Notes under the pieces: model-generated
The model's input: the letters and a program-made list of their open reading frames with translations, nothing else
What the model was told of the DNA's origin: nothing
Database searches by the model: none
DNA from: Metabacillus niabensis
GTDB taxonomy: Bacteria > Bacillota > Bacilli > Bacillales > Bacillaceae
Length of the DNA stretch: 55,933 nucleotides
Direction of reading: 5' to 3'
NCBI RefSeq assembly: GCF_020524345.1
Contig: NZ_JAIVLH010000029.1
Span: forward strand, 1-55,933
In this document: piece after piece, positions 47,502-55,933 of the stretch
Numbering within the stretch: position 1 is the first letter of the stretch
Layout of the letters: each line of letters starts with the position of its first letter
Made by a program: the position numbers and the translations under genes

Positions 47502-47783
47502 ATGAAATCTACTGGAATTGTACGTAAAGTTGATGAATTAGGCCGTGTAGTTATTCCTATTGAATTACGCCGTACTTTAGGTATTGCTGAAAAGGATGCA
47601 TTGGAAATTTACGTTGATGATGATAAAATTATTCTGAAAAAATACAAGCCAAATATGACTTGCCAAATCACTGGAGAAGTTTCTGATGATAACTTGGCGT
47701 TAGCAAATGGTAAATTAGTTTTAAGCCGTGAAGGTGCAGAGCAAATCTTATCTGAAATTCAAAATCAATTAGTAAATAAGTAA
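47502..47783 (+). CDS. abrB: Transition-state regulator AbrB
   Basis: Global repressor of stationary-phase genes, relieved when Spo0A~P shuts off abrB. The 93 residues contain the swapped-hairpin DNA-binding domain (MKSTGIVRKVDELGRVVIPI, LRRTLGIAEKDALEIYVD) and a C-terminal oligomerisation domain. I use the ATG at 47502, with GAGAGGAG about 11 nt upstream; an earlier frame start sits inside that ribosome site. It is the only plus-strand gene in the window. Its regulatory target spoVG and its paralogue spoVT are both in this window. Confidence 0.97.
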   Translation: MKSTGIVRKVDELGRVVIPIELRRTLGIAEKDALEIYVDDDKIILKKYKPNMTCQITGEVSDDNLALANGKLVLSREGAEQILSEIQNQLVNK

Positions 47784-47786
47784 TAT

Positions 47787-47816
47787 AAAAAAGGGATCAT
47801 ATTTGATCCCTTTTTT
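47787..47816. terminator. Bidirectional terminator between abrB and rsmI
   Basis: GGGATCA/TGATCCC stem with A6 and T6 runs on either side, between the convergent 3' ends of abrB (plus) and rsmI (minus). It serves both. Confidence 0.93.
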
Positions 47817-47817
47817 A

Positions 47818-48696
47818 TTATTCTATATGATATGCCTGATAAACGTCTCTTTTTTGAACATTTCGTTCAAGTGCTACTTTTTTAATAGCCTCTTTTGAAT
47901 TTAATCCTTCGCTTATATAGTGCTCAACATGTTCTTTTGCAGATAGTGCATTCCACCAACTATCTTTCTCATCAGTGATTTCTTCTTTTGAACCTTCTAC
48001 AATGATACAAAATTCTCCACGTATCTCATTGTTTTCAGACCAAGATATGACCTCTTCGATATGACCTCTTATGAATTCTTCGAACTTCTTCGTTAATTCT
48101 CGCGATAAACATATCGATCTATTTCCTAAACACTCAAGCATTACGTGTAGTGTTTCTTTTAGACGATGGGGTGACTCATATAAAATAAATGTTTCGTTAC
48201 GACTACTTAATGAAGTTAATTGATTTTTTTTCTCTTTCTTTTGGCGATCTAAAAATCCAAAAAAGTAAAACGGTTGTGGTGTTATACCGGAAGCAATGAG
48301 TGCTGTTAATGCTGCATTAGCACCTGGTAGTGGAATTACCTTTGCACCTGATTCTAAAACTTGTTGTACTAGTTCACTACCGGGATCAGAAATTGTCGGC
48401 ATACCTGCGTCACTAATTAATGCAACACTCTTATTTTCTTGTAAATACTCAATGATTCTATGTCCACTGCTTTCTTTATTATGTTCATGATAACTAAAGA
48501 TGGGAGTATCAATTTCAAAGTGATTACATAATTTCTTTGACTGACGTGTATCCTCTGCAGCGATAAGATCTACTTCCTTTAACACCTTAATAGCCCGAAA
48601 GGTCATATCTTCCAAGTTACCGATTGGTGTTGGCACTAAAAATAAATCTCCCATTTTCATTTCATCATGAATAAAGCTTTTTTGGGTATGTAGCAT
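47818..48696 (-). CDS. rsmI: 16S rRNA (cytidine-2'-O)-methyltransferase RsmI
   Basis: 2'-O-methylates C1402 (E. coli numbering) of 16S rRNA at the decoding centre. The 292-residue tetrapyrrole-methylase-fold enzyme has LFLVPTPIGNLEDMTFRA, AEDTR, SDAGMPTISDPG and PLPGANAALTALIASG motifs. Length equals B. subtilis YabC. GAAGGGAAT precedes the ATG. It follows yazA by 7 bp, in an operon with trmN6. Confidence 0.96.
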   Translation of the reverse strand: MLHTQKSFIHDEMKMGDLFLVPTPIGNLEDMTFRAIKVLKEVDLIAAEDTRQSKKLCNHFEIDTPIFSYHEHNKESSGHRIIEYLQENKSVALISDAGMPTISDPGSELVQQVLESGAKVIPLPGANAALTALIASGITPQPFYFFGFLDRQKKEKKNQLTSLSSRNETFILYESPHRLKETLHVMLECLGNRSICLSRELTKKFEEFIRGHIEEVISWSENNEIRGEFCIIVEGSKEEITDEKDSWWNALSAKEHVEHYISEGLNSKEAIKKVALERNVQKRDVYQAYHIE

Positions 48697-48703
48697 ATTC
48701 CCT

Positions 48704-48961
48704 TCACCTGCCTTCTATATATGATTGTTTCCTTTTCTTAGAAAACTTTTTGAATTTAATTTCCATTTTTAATGCTTCACTTTTCGATTCAAACTTTTCT
48801 GAGTATAGGAGTTTCACCGGAGTTCTGCCTCTCGTATATTTCGCACCTTTTCCAGTGTTATGATTGTGTATACGTCTCTCAAGATTTACTGTATATCCTG
48901 CATAATAACTTCCATCACTACATTCTAACACATAAAAATAGTGTGCTTCATTTTGTACCAT
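48704..48961 (-). CDS. yazA: GIY-YIG domain protein YazA
   Basis: An 85-residue single-domain protein of the UPF0213/SLX1-like GIY-YIG family ([37 protein letters not shown]). The canonical residues are present: Tyr in [10 protein letters not shown] and YYAGYT, Arg in ERRIHNH, and Glu near the end. Nuclease activity is plausible, but I know of no established function. It lies between trmN6 and rsmI. The ribosome site is weak (AGGGAT). Confidence 0.92.
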   Translation of the reverse strand: MVQNEAHYFYVLECSDGSYYAGYTVNLERRIHNHNTGKGAKYTRGRTPVKLLYSEKFESKSEALKMEIKFKKFSKKRKQSYIEGR

Positions 48962-48997
48962 CTATATGATCCCTACCCATATTGTTGCCTTTTCTTT

Positions 48998-49750
48998 TTA
49001 CTTATCTTCTTCTTTTCCATATAAAATCTCCTTTATAACTGGTGTATACTCGTGATTTTCATCGTAAACAAAAATAGGTGTCAACAGTTTCAGATCGGCT
49101 TGCCCACCCTTAATACCTTCTATTAAGACTGTGTTCGCTTCCTTGCCTTGCTTTGGATAGACAAATTGCAATCTTTTTGGTTCAATACCGTAGCTTCTCA
49201 TGAGTTCAACAAGATCTACTAATCTTCCCGGTCTATGAACAATTGCAACTTTTCCACCTTGTTTGACGAGCTGGCTGCTTACTTTAATAACATCCTCTAA
49301 TGTACATAAGATTTCATGTCTAGCAATGGCCAAATGTTCATTGAGGTTTTGTTTATCCTTCTGTGGTGTTTTGAAATAAGGAGGATTACAAGTAACTACA
49401 TCAAATTTCCCAAGCCCGAGCTCCTGAGGCATGCTTTTCAGATCTGCGTGGATCAACTTTATTTGTTGTTCCAGCTGGTTGTAATGGACACTTCTAACCG
49501 CCATATCATAGAGCCTTTCTTGGATTTCCACACCGATAATATTTCCTTTTGTTCTTGTGCTTAGAATAAGTGGAACAATGCCGTTTCCTGTACATAAATC
49601 AATGATATTTCCTCTTTGAATAGGCATATAAGCAAATCTTGATAATAACACAGCATCTAATGAAAAAGAAAAAACAGACGGGCTCTGAATAATCCTTAAA
49701 TTTTCAGCAAGTAAATAATCTAACCTCTCATCTCCTATTAACTTAACCAT
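48998..49750 (-). CDS. trmN6: tRNA1(Val) (adenine(37)-N6)-methyltransferase-like YabB
   Basis: A 250-residue SAM-dependent methyltransferase with the Rossmann GXG segment ([17 protein letters not shown]) and the N6-adenine motif NPPYF. TrmN6 modifies A37 of tRNA-Val in E. coli; the exact target in Bacillus is inferred. The ATG at 49750 follows AAAGGAG and fits family length, so I discard the hydrophobic N-terminal extension in the longer frame. A terminator separates it from yabA. Confidence 0.92.
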   Translation of the reverse strand: MVKLIGDERLDYLLAENLRIIQSPSVFSFSLDAVLLSRFAYMPIQRGNIIDLCTGNGIVPLILSTRTKGNIIGVEIQERLYDMAVRSVHYNQLEQQIKLIHADLKSMPQELGLGKFDVVTCNPPYFKTPQKDKQNLNEHLAIARHEILCTLEDVIKVSSQLVKQGGKVAIVHRPGRLVDLVELMRSYGIEPKRLQFVYPKQGKEANTVLIEGIKGGQADLKLLTPIFVYDENHEYTPVIKEILYGKEEDK

Positions 49751-49792
49751 TGTTCTTTTCTCCTTTAATCTTTTCGCAAAAGCATTCAATAG

Positions 49793-49855
49793 CAAAAAAA
49801 GACTGACACATAGCACTTGGTTTCATCTTTTGGACAAGACCAGTATGAGTCAGTT
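49793..49855 (-). terminator. yabA terminator
   Basis: The outer stem AACTGAC/GTCAGTC encloses additional pairing (ACTGGT/ACCAAGT), ending in seven T on the minus strand. It follows the yabA stop and precedes trmN6. Confidence 0.8.
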
Positions 49856-49858
49856 CTA

Positions 49859-50230
49859 TTATTTCTTATTTAGGAATGATAAGCAAAATAAACAATCACC
49901 ATCTTTACGAATACTTCCATAATGTAAGTTACAAATATGGAAGCCTTCTTGATAAAGTCTCGCTAAGTTGTCATAGCCTTCTCCTATATCAACCTGCTGA
50001 CTTTGCTTCTTTTGCTCCTTATCCGTTGCTTTTGTCTTTTTTGCTTTTGTTTTTGTACTAGTCATTGTTGAATCTAATCGTCGGCGTAAGTTCTCATTTT
50101 CAATTTGTAAATGATGATTTTCTTCAATGAGTTCTCCTAAATGTTGCTTAAGCTCGCCTAATTGTGTATATAAAGATCCTATTTGTTCCTCCATACTGCT
50201 GACAGATTCAAATATTTCCTTTTTATCCAC
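49859..50230 (-). CDS. yabA: Replication initiation-control protein YabA
   Basis: Negative regulator of DnaA that links it to the DnaN clamp. The 123 residues consist of an N-terminal leucine-zipper tetramerisation region ([37 protein letters not shown]), a Lys/Thr-rich linker and a C-terminal zinc-binding domain (HICNLHYG ... [11 protein letters not shown]). The start is GTG at 50230, after GGGGTGGA, giving the family start VDKKEIF. It lies 14 bp after ricT. Confidence 0.96.
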   Translation of the reverse strand: MDKKEIFESVSSMEEQIGSLYTQLGELKQHLGELIEENHHLQIENENLRRRLDSTMTSTKTKAKKTKATDKEQKKQSQQVDIGEGYDNLARLYQEGFHICNLHYGSIRKDGDCLFCLSFLNKK

Positions 50231-50243
50231 TTGTTCCACCCCA

Positions 50244-51071
50244 TCAATCTGTGGATTGCATTGGAACTACGCCTTCTTTCTGCAATTCATCCCAAGTGTA
50301 TTCAACCACGCGTTCTTGTTCCACAAGGTTTACCTGTAGAATTTTCTCTAATATATTTAAACCAACTACTTTTCCTAAACCACCTGGAGTACCAATCATC
50401 TCTCCTAAATCAGGTAATTGTTCCTTGGCAGATTCATACTCATCATTCTCATACTTGAGACAGCACATTAATCTTCCACATAAACCTGAAATTTTTGTTG
50501 GATTTAATGATAAGTTTTGATCTTTTGCCATTTTGATTGATACAGGTTCAAAGTCTCCCAGAAATGTGGAGCAGCATAACATACGACCACATGGACCAAT
50601 ACCACCCAGCATTTTTGCCTCATCACGGACACCAATTTGACGTAGCTCTATCCTTGTTTTGAAAATCGCAGCCAAATCTTTTACAAGCTCCCTAAAATCA
50701 ACACGTCCATCTGCTGTAAAGTAAAAGATCACTTTATTTCGATCAAATGTATATTCAACATCCACCAGTTTCATATCGAGGCCATGCTCAGAAACCTTTT
50801 TCTGACAAACATGATATGCCTCAGATGCAGCCTCTTGGTTTTCCTGAACCATTAGCCGGTCCTTGTCGTCAGCTAAACGAATGACTTTTTTTAGAGGCAG
50901 AACAACATCGTTTTCTTCTACTTTTTTATTGTTTAAGACGACTTTGCCATATTCAACCCCTCTTATTGTTTCCACAATGACAAAATCATCATCCTCTATT
51001 TGAAGACCATTAGGGTCGAAGTAATATATTTTGCCCGCTTTTTTAAAGCGAACTCCTACAACATTATACAA
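50244..51071 (-). CDS. ricT: RicT (YaaT), PSP1-domain Fe-S protein of the RicAFT complex
   Basis: Partner of RicA (YmcA) and RicF (YlbF), needed for sporulation, competence and biofilm through RNase Y-dependent mRNA processing. The 275 residues have a PSP1 domain with six or more clustered cysteines ([13 protein letters not shown] and [13 protein letters not shown]), ligands of the Fe-S clusters reported for this complex. Start is TTG at 51071, 6 nt after AGGAGGG. It is directly downstream of holB (2 bp). Confidence 0.96.
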   Translation of the reverse strand: MYNVVGVRFKKAGKIYYFDPNGLQIEDDDFVIVETIRGVEYGKVVLNNKKVEENDVVLPLKKVIRLADDKDRLMVQENQEAASEAYHVCQKKVSEHGLDMKLVDVEYTFDRNKVIFYFTADGRVDFRELVKDLAAIFKTRIELRQIGVRDEAKMLGGIGPCGRMLCCSTFLGDFEPVSIKMAKDQNLSLNPTKISGLCGRLMCCLKYENDEYESAKEQLPDLGEMIGTPGGLGKVVGLNILEKILQVNLVEQERVVEYTWDELQKEGVVPMQSTD

Positions 51072-51073
51072 AC

Positions 51074-52066
51074 TTATCCCTCCTGCAATGTTAAAACCAA
51101 TTGTTCCATTAATAATTGTGGATTTACATTGGCATGAAGCCGTTTCTTAGCTTCTAATATAGAAGTTACCTTCTCAGTCACACTTCTTTGAGTTATTTGA
51201 AGGGCATGCTGTTTAATTTGCTGAATGATGTCCTGATAAATCACATGTTCATCATTTCCTAATTGAACAGATAAGACATCTTTATATATATATAATAATA
51301 AGTCTAACCCTGTTTCTTGCTTTTCCTTATCATTAAAATAATTCATCCACTCTGTGTGTATATACAGAGGTGCCTGTCCTTTTCGAGTGGTGAGGACTTC
51401 ATATAATTTTATCACTTTCAATCTAGCCTGCGCAAACCAATCATCTTTTGACAGATTAAAAGCCGCTTCTGTGTCATTGGTTAGTTGTGCCACTAATGAA
51501 GCAATATGTGGTGCTGTCCCTGAATCTGTCAATGTCTGTTCAATGGCTTTTGGTTGCAATGGCTGAAAAGATAACAATTGACATCTTGATAATATTGTAT
51601 TCAATATTTTATGATACTGTTCTGTTATGAGAATAGCAATTGTGTTGGCGTTGGGTTCTTCTAAAAACTTAAGTAAACTGTTTGCAGCATTCACTGTCAT
51701 CTTATCTGCATGAACAATCATATAAAGTTTTTTGTTCGATTCTACTCCCGACTTTGAAAACTCTTCTTGAAGTGCCTGAATTTGGCCCTTTTTAATTGAA
51801 AGGCCATCGGGTTCAACAACATGTACGTCAGGATGATTACCCGACTCTATTCTTTTACAATTTCTACAATTGTCGCACGGTTCATAGTTTTGAAGACTTT
51901 CACAAAAAAAACTTTTCGCTAAAAGAACTCCTACTTCTCTTTTACCAGTACCTTTTTTCCCCTCAAAAAGGTATGCGTGTGCCAATCGGTCCTTGCGAAT
52001 ACTATTTGTTAATAGTTTGATAACCCTTGGCTGATATGAACTAAATTCACTCAAACTTTTTGTCAT
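51074..52066 (-). CDS. holB: DNA polymerase III delta' subunit
   Basis: Clamp-loader component that helps load DnaN onto DNA. The 330-residue AAA+ protein has a degenerate P-loop (EGKKGTGKREVG), the zinc module CxxC-x-xC (CESLQNYEPCDNCRNCKRIE), and the sensor-type LLKFLEEPNANT. Starts at 52075 (GTG), 52072 (ATG) and 52066 (ATG) are all possible; I use 52066, spaced 8 nt from AGAGAG. It follows yaaR closely. Confidence 0.95.
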   Translation of the reverse strand: MTKSLSEFSSYQPRVIKLLTNSIRKDRLAHAYLFEGKKGTGKREVGVLLAKSFFCESLQNYEPCDNCRNCKRIESGNHPDVHVVEPDGLSIKKGQIQALQEEFSKSGVESNKKLYMIVHADKMTVNAANSLLKFLEEPNANTIAILITEQYHKILNTILSRCQLLSFQPLQPKAIEQTLTDSGTAPHIASLVAQLTNDTEAAFNLSKDDWFAQARLKVIKLYEVLTTRKGQAPLYIHTEWMNYFNDKEKQETGLDLLLYIYKDVLSVQLGNDEHVIYQDIIQQIKQHALQITQRSVTEKVTSILEAKKRLHANVNPQLLMEQLVLTLQEG

Positions 52067-52078
52067 ACTCATCACTCT

Positions 52079-52519
52079 CTACGTATATAGGTTAATAAGT
52101 AATCCCTTAACCTCGCCTATTTTTGCAAGAATATCTATTGTCGAATCTTCCTTGCTTATTATCTCGTCTGCTAATTGAACTAGTGATTCATCCACCTGTT
52201 CAATTATTTTCAATGAACGGCTATTTCCGTTATAATCCCAGCTTCTGGATTGTTTCATATTCATGCCATACTCAACAGCTTCATGGATAAACTTTTTTAC
52301 CAAAATCTTGTATTTTGAAAGGTCACTGAAATTTCGAGATTTTGCCAATCTTCGTCCAGCACTATCTATGTCAACTAATAATTTATTTAGCTGTTCATTT
52401 TGAAGCTTACTTCCTTGTTTAACAAACAAATCATGGAAACCTTTGCTGGATGTTTGGGAAACTTTTTGCTCTAATCCCCTCTTGTCCATAGTTGATCTAA
52501 TATCTTGACTTATTTTCAT
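52079..52519 (-). CDS. yaaR: Conserved DUF327 protein YaaR
   Basis: A 146-residue protein equal in length to B. subtilis YaaR, all alpha-helical by appearance (LLVDIDSAGRRLAKSRNFSD, VKKFIHEAVEYGMNMKQSRS). Its function is unknown. It sits between darA and holB in a conserved order, suggesting a link with replication or second-messenger signalling, but nothing in the sequence shows it. No signal peptide or membrane segment is visible. Confidence 0.9.
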   Translation of the reverse strand: MKISQDIRSTMDKRGLEQKVSQTSSKGFHDLFVKQGSKLQNEQLNKLLVDIDSAGRRLAKSRNFSDLSKYKILVKKFIHEAVEYGMNMKQSRSWDYNGNSRSLKIIEQVDESLVQLADEIISKEDSTIDILAKIGEVKGLLINLYT

Positions 52520-52557
52520 CCTTTACCTCCATGGCATATAGCCATTTAGATATTTTA

Positions 52558-52917
<360 letters not shown>

Positions 52918-52985
52918 TCAATTAAGTGAATCATTGCACGATTAATGGTAATTTTATTTTATGTTAACTTAGAAAGGCGCAAGTT

Positions 52986-53013
52986 GCCTGGAGCTAGACA
53001 CCTACACTAAGTA
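52986..53013. repeat. Dispersed 28-bp repeat, copy 2
   Basis: GCCTGGAGCTAGACACC followed by TACACTAAGTA, differing at one base from 23117-23144. A small GGCGCAAGTTGCC palindrome-like block precedes it. Located 22 bp beyond the 3' end of tmk. I see no gene in 52888-53035. Confidence 0.85.
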
Positions 53014-53035
53014 CAAATTTAAAACTTCTTACCTG

Positions 53036-53665
53036 TTAAAAAGAAATTACCTGTTTTAATTTGTTCTTCACTTCAGCGACAACTTCCTCAAGTGATTTTT
53101 CAGCATCAATGACAACAATTCTTTCAGGAAACATGGCAATGACTTTTTCATAACCCTCCTGAACCTTTTGATGAAATGATAAGTCCTCTAAATCAAGACG
53201 ATTTTTCTCTCGCTCTGAACTCTTAGAAATCCTTTGTAAACCTACCTTTGGATCTATTTTAAAGTAAAATGTAAGATCTGGCATTAATCCGTTAATTGCA
53301 AACTCATTTATTGATAACACTTCTTCTATTCCCAGCCCTCTGGCATATCCTTGATAGGCTAAAGAGCTATCAATAAAACGGTCACAGAACACAATTTTTC
53401 CACGTTCAATTGCAGGTACAACTCTTTCTACTAAATGTTGCCTTCTTGCCGCTGCATATAATAATGCCTCTGTTCGCGAATCCATCTCAGTATGCTCTTT
53501 GTTCAAAATAACTTCACGGATTTTCTCTGATATATGAATACCACCAGGTTCTCTGGTAAAAACCATCTCCATCTCAGTTCCGCTTAGTTCTGTCATTAAT
53601 AATTCCAGTACAGAGGTCTTACCTGCTCCCTCCGGCCCTTCAAACGTTATAAACTTCCCCTTCAA
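53036..53665 (-). CDS. tmk: Thymidylate kinase
   Basis: Phosphorylates dTMP to dTDP. The 209 residues show the P-loop [14 protein letters not shown], the TREPGG and [12 protein letters not shown] motifs and the LID region [12 protein letters not shown]. Start is TTG at 53665, 7 nt from GGGTGA, which includes the yaaO stop codon, so the two are translationally coupled. It provides dTTP precursors and neighbours the holB clamp-loader gene. Confidence 0.97.
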   Translation of the reverse strand: MKGKFITFEGPEGAGKTSVLELLMTELSGTEMEMVFTREPGGIHISEKIREVILNKEHTEMDSRTEALLYAAARRQHLVERVVPAIERGKIVFCDRFIDSSLAYQGYARGLGIEEVLSINEFAINGLMPDLTFYFKIDPKVGLQRISKSSEREKNRLDLEDLSFHQKVQEGYEKVIAMFPERIVVIDAEKSLEEVVAEVKNKLKQVISF

Positions 53666-53671
53666 AAAAGT

Positions 53672-55108
53672 TCACCCTTTACTCATGTATATGTTTATTT
53701 GTCCTTTTTTAATATGATAATCTCCTTGGATGTTTACTCCTAATTCTATCATTCGTCTAATCTTCTCCACCAACTCTTTGGTTATTTTCTCACCAACCAT
53801 AATTAGAGGAATACCTGGAGGATATGGAATAATAGCTTCTGCTGAATAATGACCTACGGCATCATCTAATTCAACTAGTACCTTTTTACATTTTTTGAGA
53901 TAAAAATAAGATACTTCTAACGTTTGTATTCCTTTTACTTCTTGTCTTTTTAACTTCTTTGTAGCCAATCTTGTTTTTTTAGGTTTTAGGTGATCTGGAT
54001 TGATTTGTGTTATTTTATTAATAATCGGATTCATATCACCAATTGGTAATATACATAAGCAATGTTCAGGATTGGCTAATTCGATAAAAACATTATGTCT
54101 TTCAAAAACTTCCTGCAACTCATATCCTGATAAACCATTTGTTGATCTTATTGTTAATTTTAAAGGATCACCTTTAACAAGTCGATCATGTGACTCAATA
54201 ATCTCCAGACCATTTATCGCACCTATTTGTTGTTTGATCTTTTGTACCGATTCTATTATGTCAACTTGCCAATTCTCTTCCATTGTCATACTTAAATATG
54301 CACGTGCTAAATCGAGTGAAGCCATAATCGGATAGGAAGGACTGCTACTCTGCAACATTGAAAGATAGCTCTCTACCATTTCCTTGTCTATTAAGTCACT
54401 ATTAAAGTGCAAAAATGACCCCATTGTCATAGCGGGAAGTGTTTTATGTGCTGAATGGATAACTATATCCGCCCCAATCTCTACAGCAGATATAGGAAAT
54501 CTATCTCCAATAATAAAATGTGCACCATGTGCTTCGTCAACAAGCACAGGAATTCCATGGTCATGTGCATATGTAACAATCTCTTCTAAATCAGTGGCAA
54601 GGCCGTAATAATTAGGATTGGTTAATATAAGAACTTTTGTATTTGGATAGAGCCTTATGGCTTCTTTTATTCTTTCAAATTCAACATAACTAGGAACTAT
54701 GAGCTCTTCATCCACTTTAGGATCCAGGAAAACAGGCCTAACCCCTGCAAGTTGTAGACCATTCATAATTGACTTATGGGAATTTCTTTGAACAAGTACT
54801 ACATCATCTACTTGGCAGCTTGCTAAAATCATTGCCAGATTTCCCACAGTTGAACCATTCACTAAAAAGTACGAGCTTTTTACTCGATATAATTCTGAAG
54901 TAAGCTGTTGTGCCTTTAGAATAGCATCCTGTGGGTGATGTAAATCATCCAGTCCTGTTAATTCAGTCACATCTATTTGTAAGATATCTTTATACAGGTG
55001 GTTTGCTTCTTGTAAAAAAACTGCTCCATTTTTATGACCAGGTACATGTAAAGATGTTGGTTTCACATTAGCATGGTTTAATAGAGCAGTGTAAAGAGGC
55101 GTCTCCAT
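53672..55108 (-). CDS. yaaO: Orn/Lys/Arg decarboxylase-family protein YaaO
   Basis: A 478-residue PLP fold-type I decarboxylase of the Orn/Lys/Arg group. The PLP lysine is Lys222 in HSAHKTLPAMTMG, with DEAHGAH at 191-197, as in B. subtilis SpeA and YaaO. The N-terminus (LHVPGHKNG) and the C-terminal PPGIP region are present. Substrate is unknown; lysine or arginine are the usual candidates. In this genome it directly follows gin. Confidence 0.93.
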   Translation of the reverse strand: METPLYTALLNHANVKPTSLHVPGHKNGAVFLQEANHLYKDILQIDVTELTGLDDLHHPQDAILKAQQLTSELYRVKSSYFLVNGSTVGNLAMILASCQVDDVVLVQRNSHKSIMNGLQLAGVRPVFLDPKVDEELIVPSYVEFERIKEAIRLYPNTKVLILTNPNYYGLATDLEEIVTYAHDHGIPVLVDEAHGAHFIIGDRFPISAVEIGADIVIHSAHKTLPAMTMGSFLHFNSDLIDKEMVESYLSMLQSSSPSYPIMASLDLARAYLSMTMEENWQVDIIESVQKIKQQIGAINGLEIIESHDRLVKGDPLKLTIRSTNGLSGYELQEVFERHNVFIELANPEHCLCILPIGDMNPIINKITQINPDHLKPKKTRLATKKLKRQEVKGIQTLEVSYFYLKKCKKVLVELDDAVGHYSAEAIIPYPPGIPLIMVGEKITKELVEKIRRMIELGVNIQGDYHIKKGQINIYMSKG

Positions 55109-55218
55109 TATAAAATCAACGTCCTTTTTTATAGATAAAATCTATTATAACAATATCTAACTTACCTGAGTATATACAGATTCGTCATATAGCACAACCA
55201 ATAGAGATGTAAGAAACA

Positions 55219-55247
55219 ATAAAAAAGACTGATTTTCCAATCAGCCT
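55219..55247 (-). terminator. gin terminator
   Basis: Minus-strand stem AGGCTGATT/AATCAGTCT (4-nt loop, one G-U) followed by a T run, just after the gin stop. Confidence 0.88.
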
Positions 55248-55254
55248 CAGAATT

Positions 55255-55458
55255 TTATGAATAAAGTGGTGAGTTTTTTACCCTTCTTAACTTTTCTAAA
55301 TAATATTGATATTTAGGGTCAGACGTTGGTGTGTTAGTCATTTCTTTTTCACAGTCTCTGCAAATAAAACTTGTATAAAGATGAATTCCTAACTCCTTCT
55401 CTTCATCACATACAATGCATGTTTCCCCAAGAGACTTTTGTAAACTATTTGAATTCAA
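55255..55458 (-). CDS. gin: Anti-sigma-G factor Gin (CsfB)
   Basis: A 67-residue zinc-finger protein that inhibits sigma-G (and sigma-E) at the wrong time or place. The cysteines are Cys14-x-x-Cys17 and Cys33-x-x-Cys36, with the conserved GIHLYTSFICRDCE and C-terminal SPLYS. I use TTG 55458, spaced about 5 nt from GGAGGTGG; the longer frame's ATG lies within that ribosome site. A sigma-F-type promoter precedes it, matching csfB (controlled by sigma F). Confidence 0.94.
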   Translation of the reverse strand: MNSNSLQKSLGETCIVCDEEKELGIHLYTSFICRDCEKEMTNTPTSDPKYQYYLEKLRRVKNSPLYS

Positions 55459-55480
55459 AATCTCCACCTCCATACTTTTT

Positions 55481-55508
55481 ATTTTTACCAAAAAGTATTA
55501 TTGTATAC
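55481..55508 (-). promoter_or_regulatory. gin promoter (sigma-F type)
   Basis: Minus strand: GTATA (55508-55504), 14 bp, GGTAAAAAT (55489-55481), which fits GGnnAnAnT exactly. The spacer is 1 bp shorter than the usual 15. Confidence 0.78.
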
Positions 55509-55582
55509 ACAATTTTGAATTTAAATAAAATGATTTAAATTAAAATATGTCTATTAGTTCAATATGTGCCTGTTTTTTTATT

Positions 55583-55745
55583 AGTAAGTGACATCGTTCA
55601 TATCCTCATGTGCCAACTACGTACACTCCGATCTTCTCTCGGCACTTCCTTACTTGCACAGGATGTGCTGACTTCTACGTTACTATAGGACGTGTGGCGT
55701 TCTTAGTAGAAGTTCCTTGATAGGCTTCTCCCAAGTCTCAGGCTA
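55583..55745. other. GC-richer structured non-coding segment
   Basis: Between gin and the rrn terminator, about 47 percent GC by eye in AT-rich surroundings. Inverted repeats: AGTAAG (55583-55588) with CTTACT (55649-55654), enclosing GTGCC (55610-55614) with GGCAC (55641-55645); GCACA/TGTGC (55656-55668); CTTCTAC/GTAGAAG (55672-55678 with 55706-55712). No open frame with a ribosome site is convincing. It may be a structured RNA or a repeat element. 55510-55582 and 55746-55812 are A/T-rich with nothing recognised. Confidence 0.6.
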
Positions 55746-55813
55746 GTAGTTATACTTTTTTCTCTACATCTTAACGGAAAACCTTCGGTTTCGTTTTAAT
55801 TATTTCATTTAAA

Positions 55814-55845
55814 CAAAAAAGACCAGTATCTCTACTGATCTTTCC
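55814..55845 (-). terminator. rrn operon terminator
   Basis: Stem AAAGATCAGTA/TACTGGTCTTT (with G-U pairs and a GAGA loop) followed by T on the minus strand, 10 bp after the 5S 3' end. Confidence 0.92.
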
Positions 55846-55854
55846 CTCTTCTTA

Positions 55855-55933
<79 letters not shown>

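Noticed and set aside
52140-52150. TGTCGAA 0A heptamer inside yaaR
   Set aside because: A single copy within a coding region with no promoter nearby; expected by chance in 56 kb.

Overview
The window is a chromosomal segment of a spore-forming Bacillaceae (Bacillus sensu lato). It is AT-rich, and its gene order matches what I recall of the Bacillus subtilis 168 origin-proximal block running from gin (csfB) to lysS. The block is shown in reverse, so nearly every gene is on the minus strand. It lies between two rRNA operons: the right edge cuts the 3' part of a 5S gene and the left edge cuts the 5' end of a 16S gene, both minus strand. The only plus-strand gene is abrB. I see no prophage, insertion sequence or CRISPR array; this is conserved core genome.

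In transcription order, right to left: 5S rRNA and its terminator; a GC-richer, hairpin-rich non-coding stretch; gin; yaaO-tmk-darA-yaaR-holB-ricT-yabA-trmN6-yazA-rsmI (nucleotide supply, clamp loading, replication-initiation control, c-di-AMP sensing, rRNA/tRNA methylation); the divergent abrB/metS region with Spo0A boxes and a metS leader that contains a terminator; tatD with a consensus parS site; yabE, rnmV, rsmA; yabG, veg, sspF; ispE, purR, ridA, spoVG; glmU, prs, ctc, pth; fin, mfd, spoVT; yabM, yabN, rqcP, yabP, yabQ, divIC, yabR; a tRNA-Met/tRNA-Glu operon; spoIIE, yabS, yabT; tilS, hpt, ftsH, coaX, hslO, yacD, cysK; the folate operon pabB-pabA-pabC-folP-folB-folK-yazB-dusB; lysS; and the promoters of the next rrn operon.

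Two themes run through the region. One is housekeeping: translation, nucleotide, folate and cell-wall precursor supply, protein quality control. The other is sporulation. Promoters matching the Spo0A-activated sigma-A class (spoIIE), sigma-H (spoVG), sigma-F (gin, yabS), sigma-G (spoVT, sspF, fin) and sigma-K (yabG) can be read directly, alongside ordinary sigma-A promoters and a sigma-B-like one (ctc). Start codons were reassigned where the Shine-Dalgarno sequence and family length disagreed with the longest frame; several genes use TTG or GTG, and folB and yabE may use ATC and ATT.

The items I consider least explained are non-coding: a six-unit 21-bp helically phased repeat upstream of spoIIE; a metS leader with a T-box-style terminator but no recognisable T-box; a cluster of three exact Spo0A boxes near metS; a structured GC-rich segment after the 5S operon; a duplicated half tRNA-Met in the tRNA operon leader; and two families of dispersed palindromic repeats.
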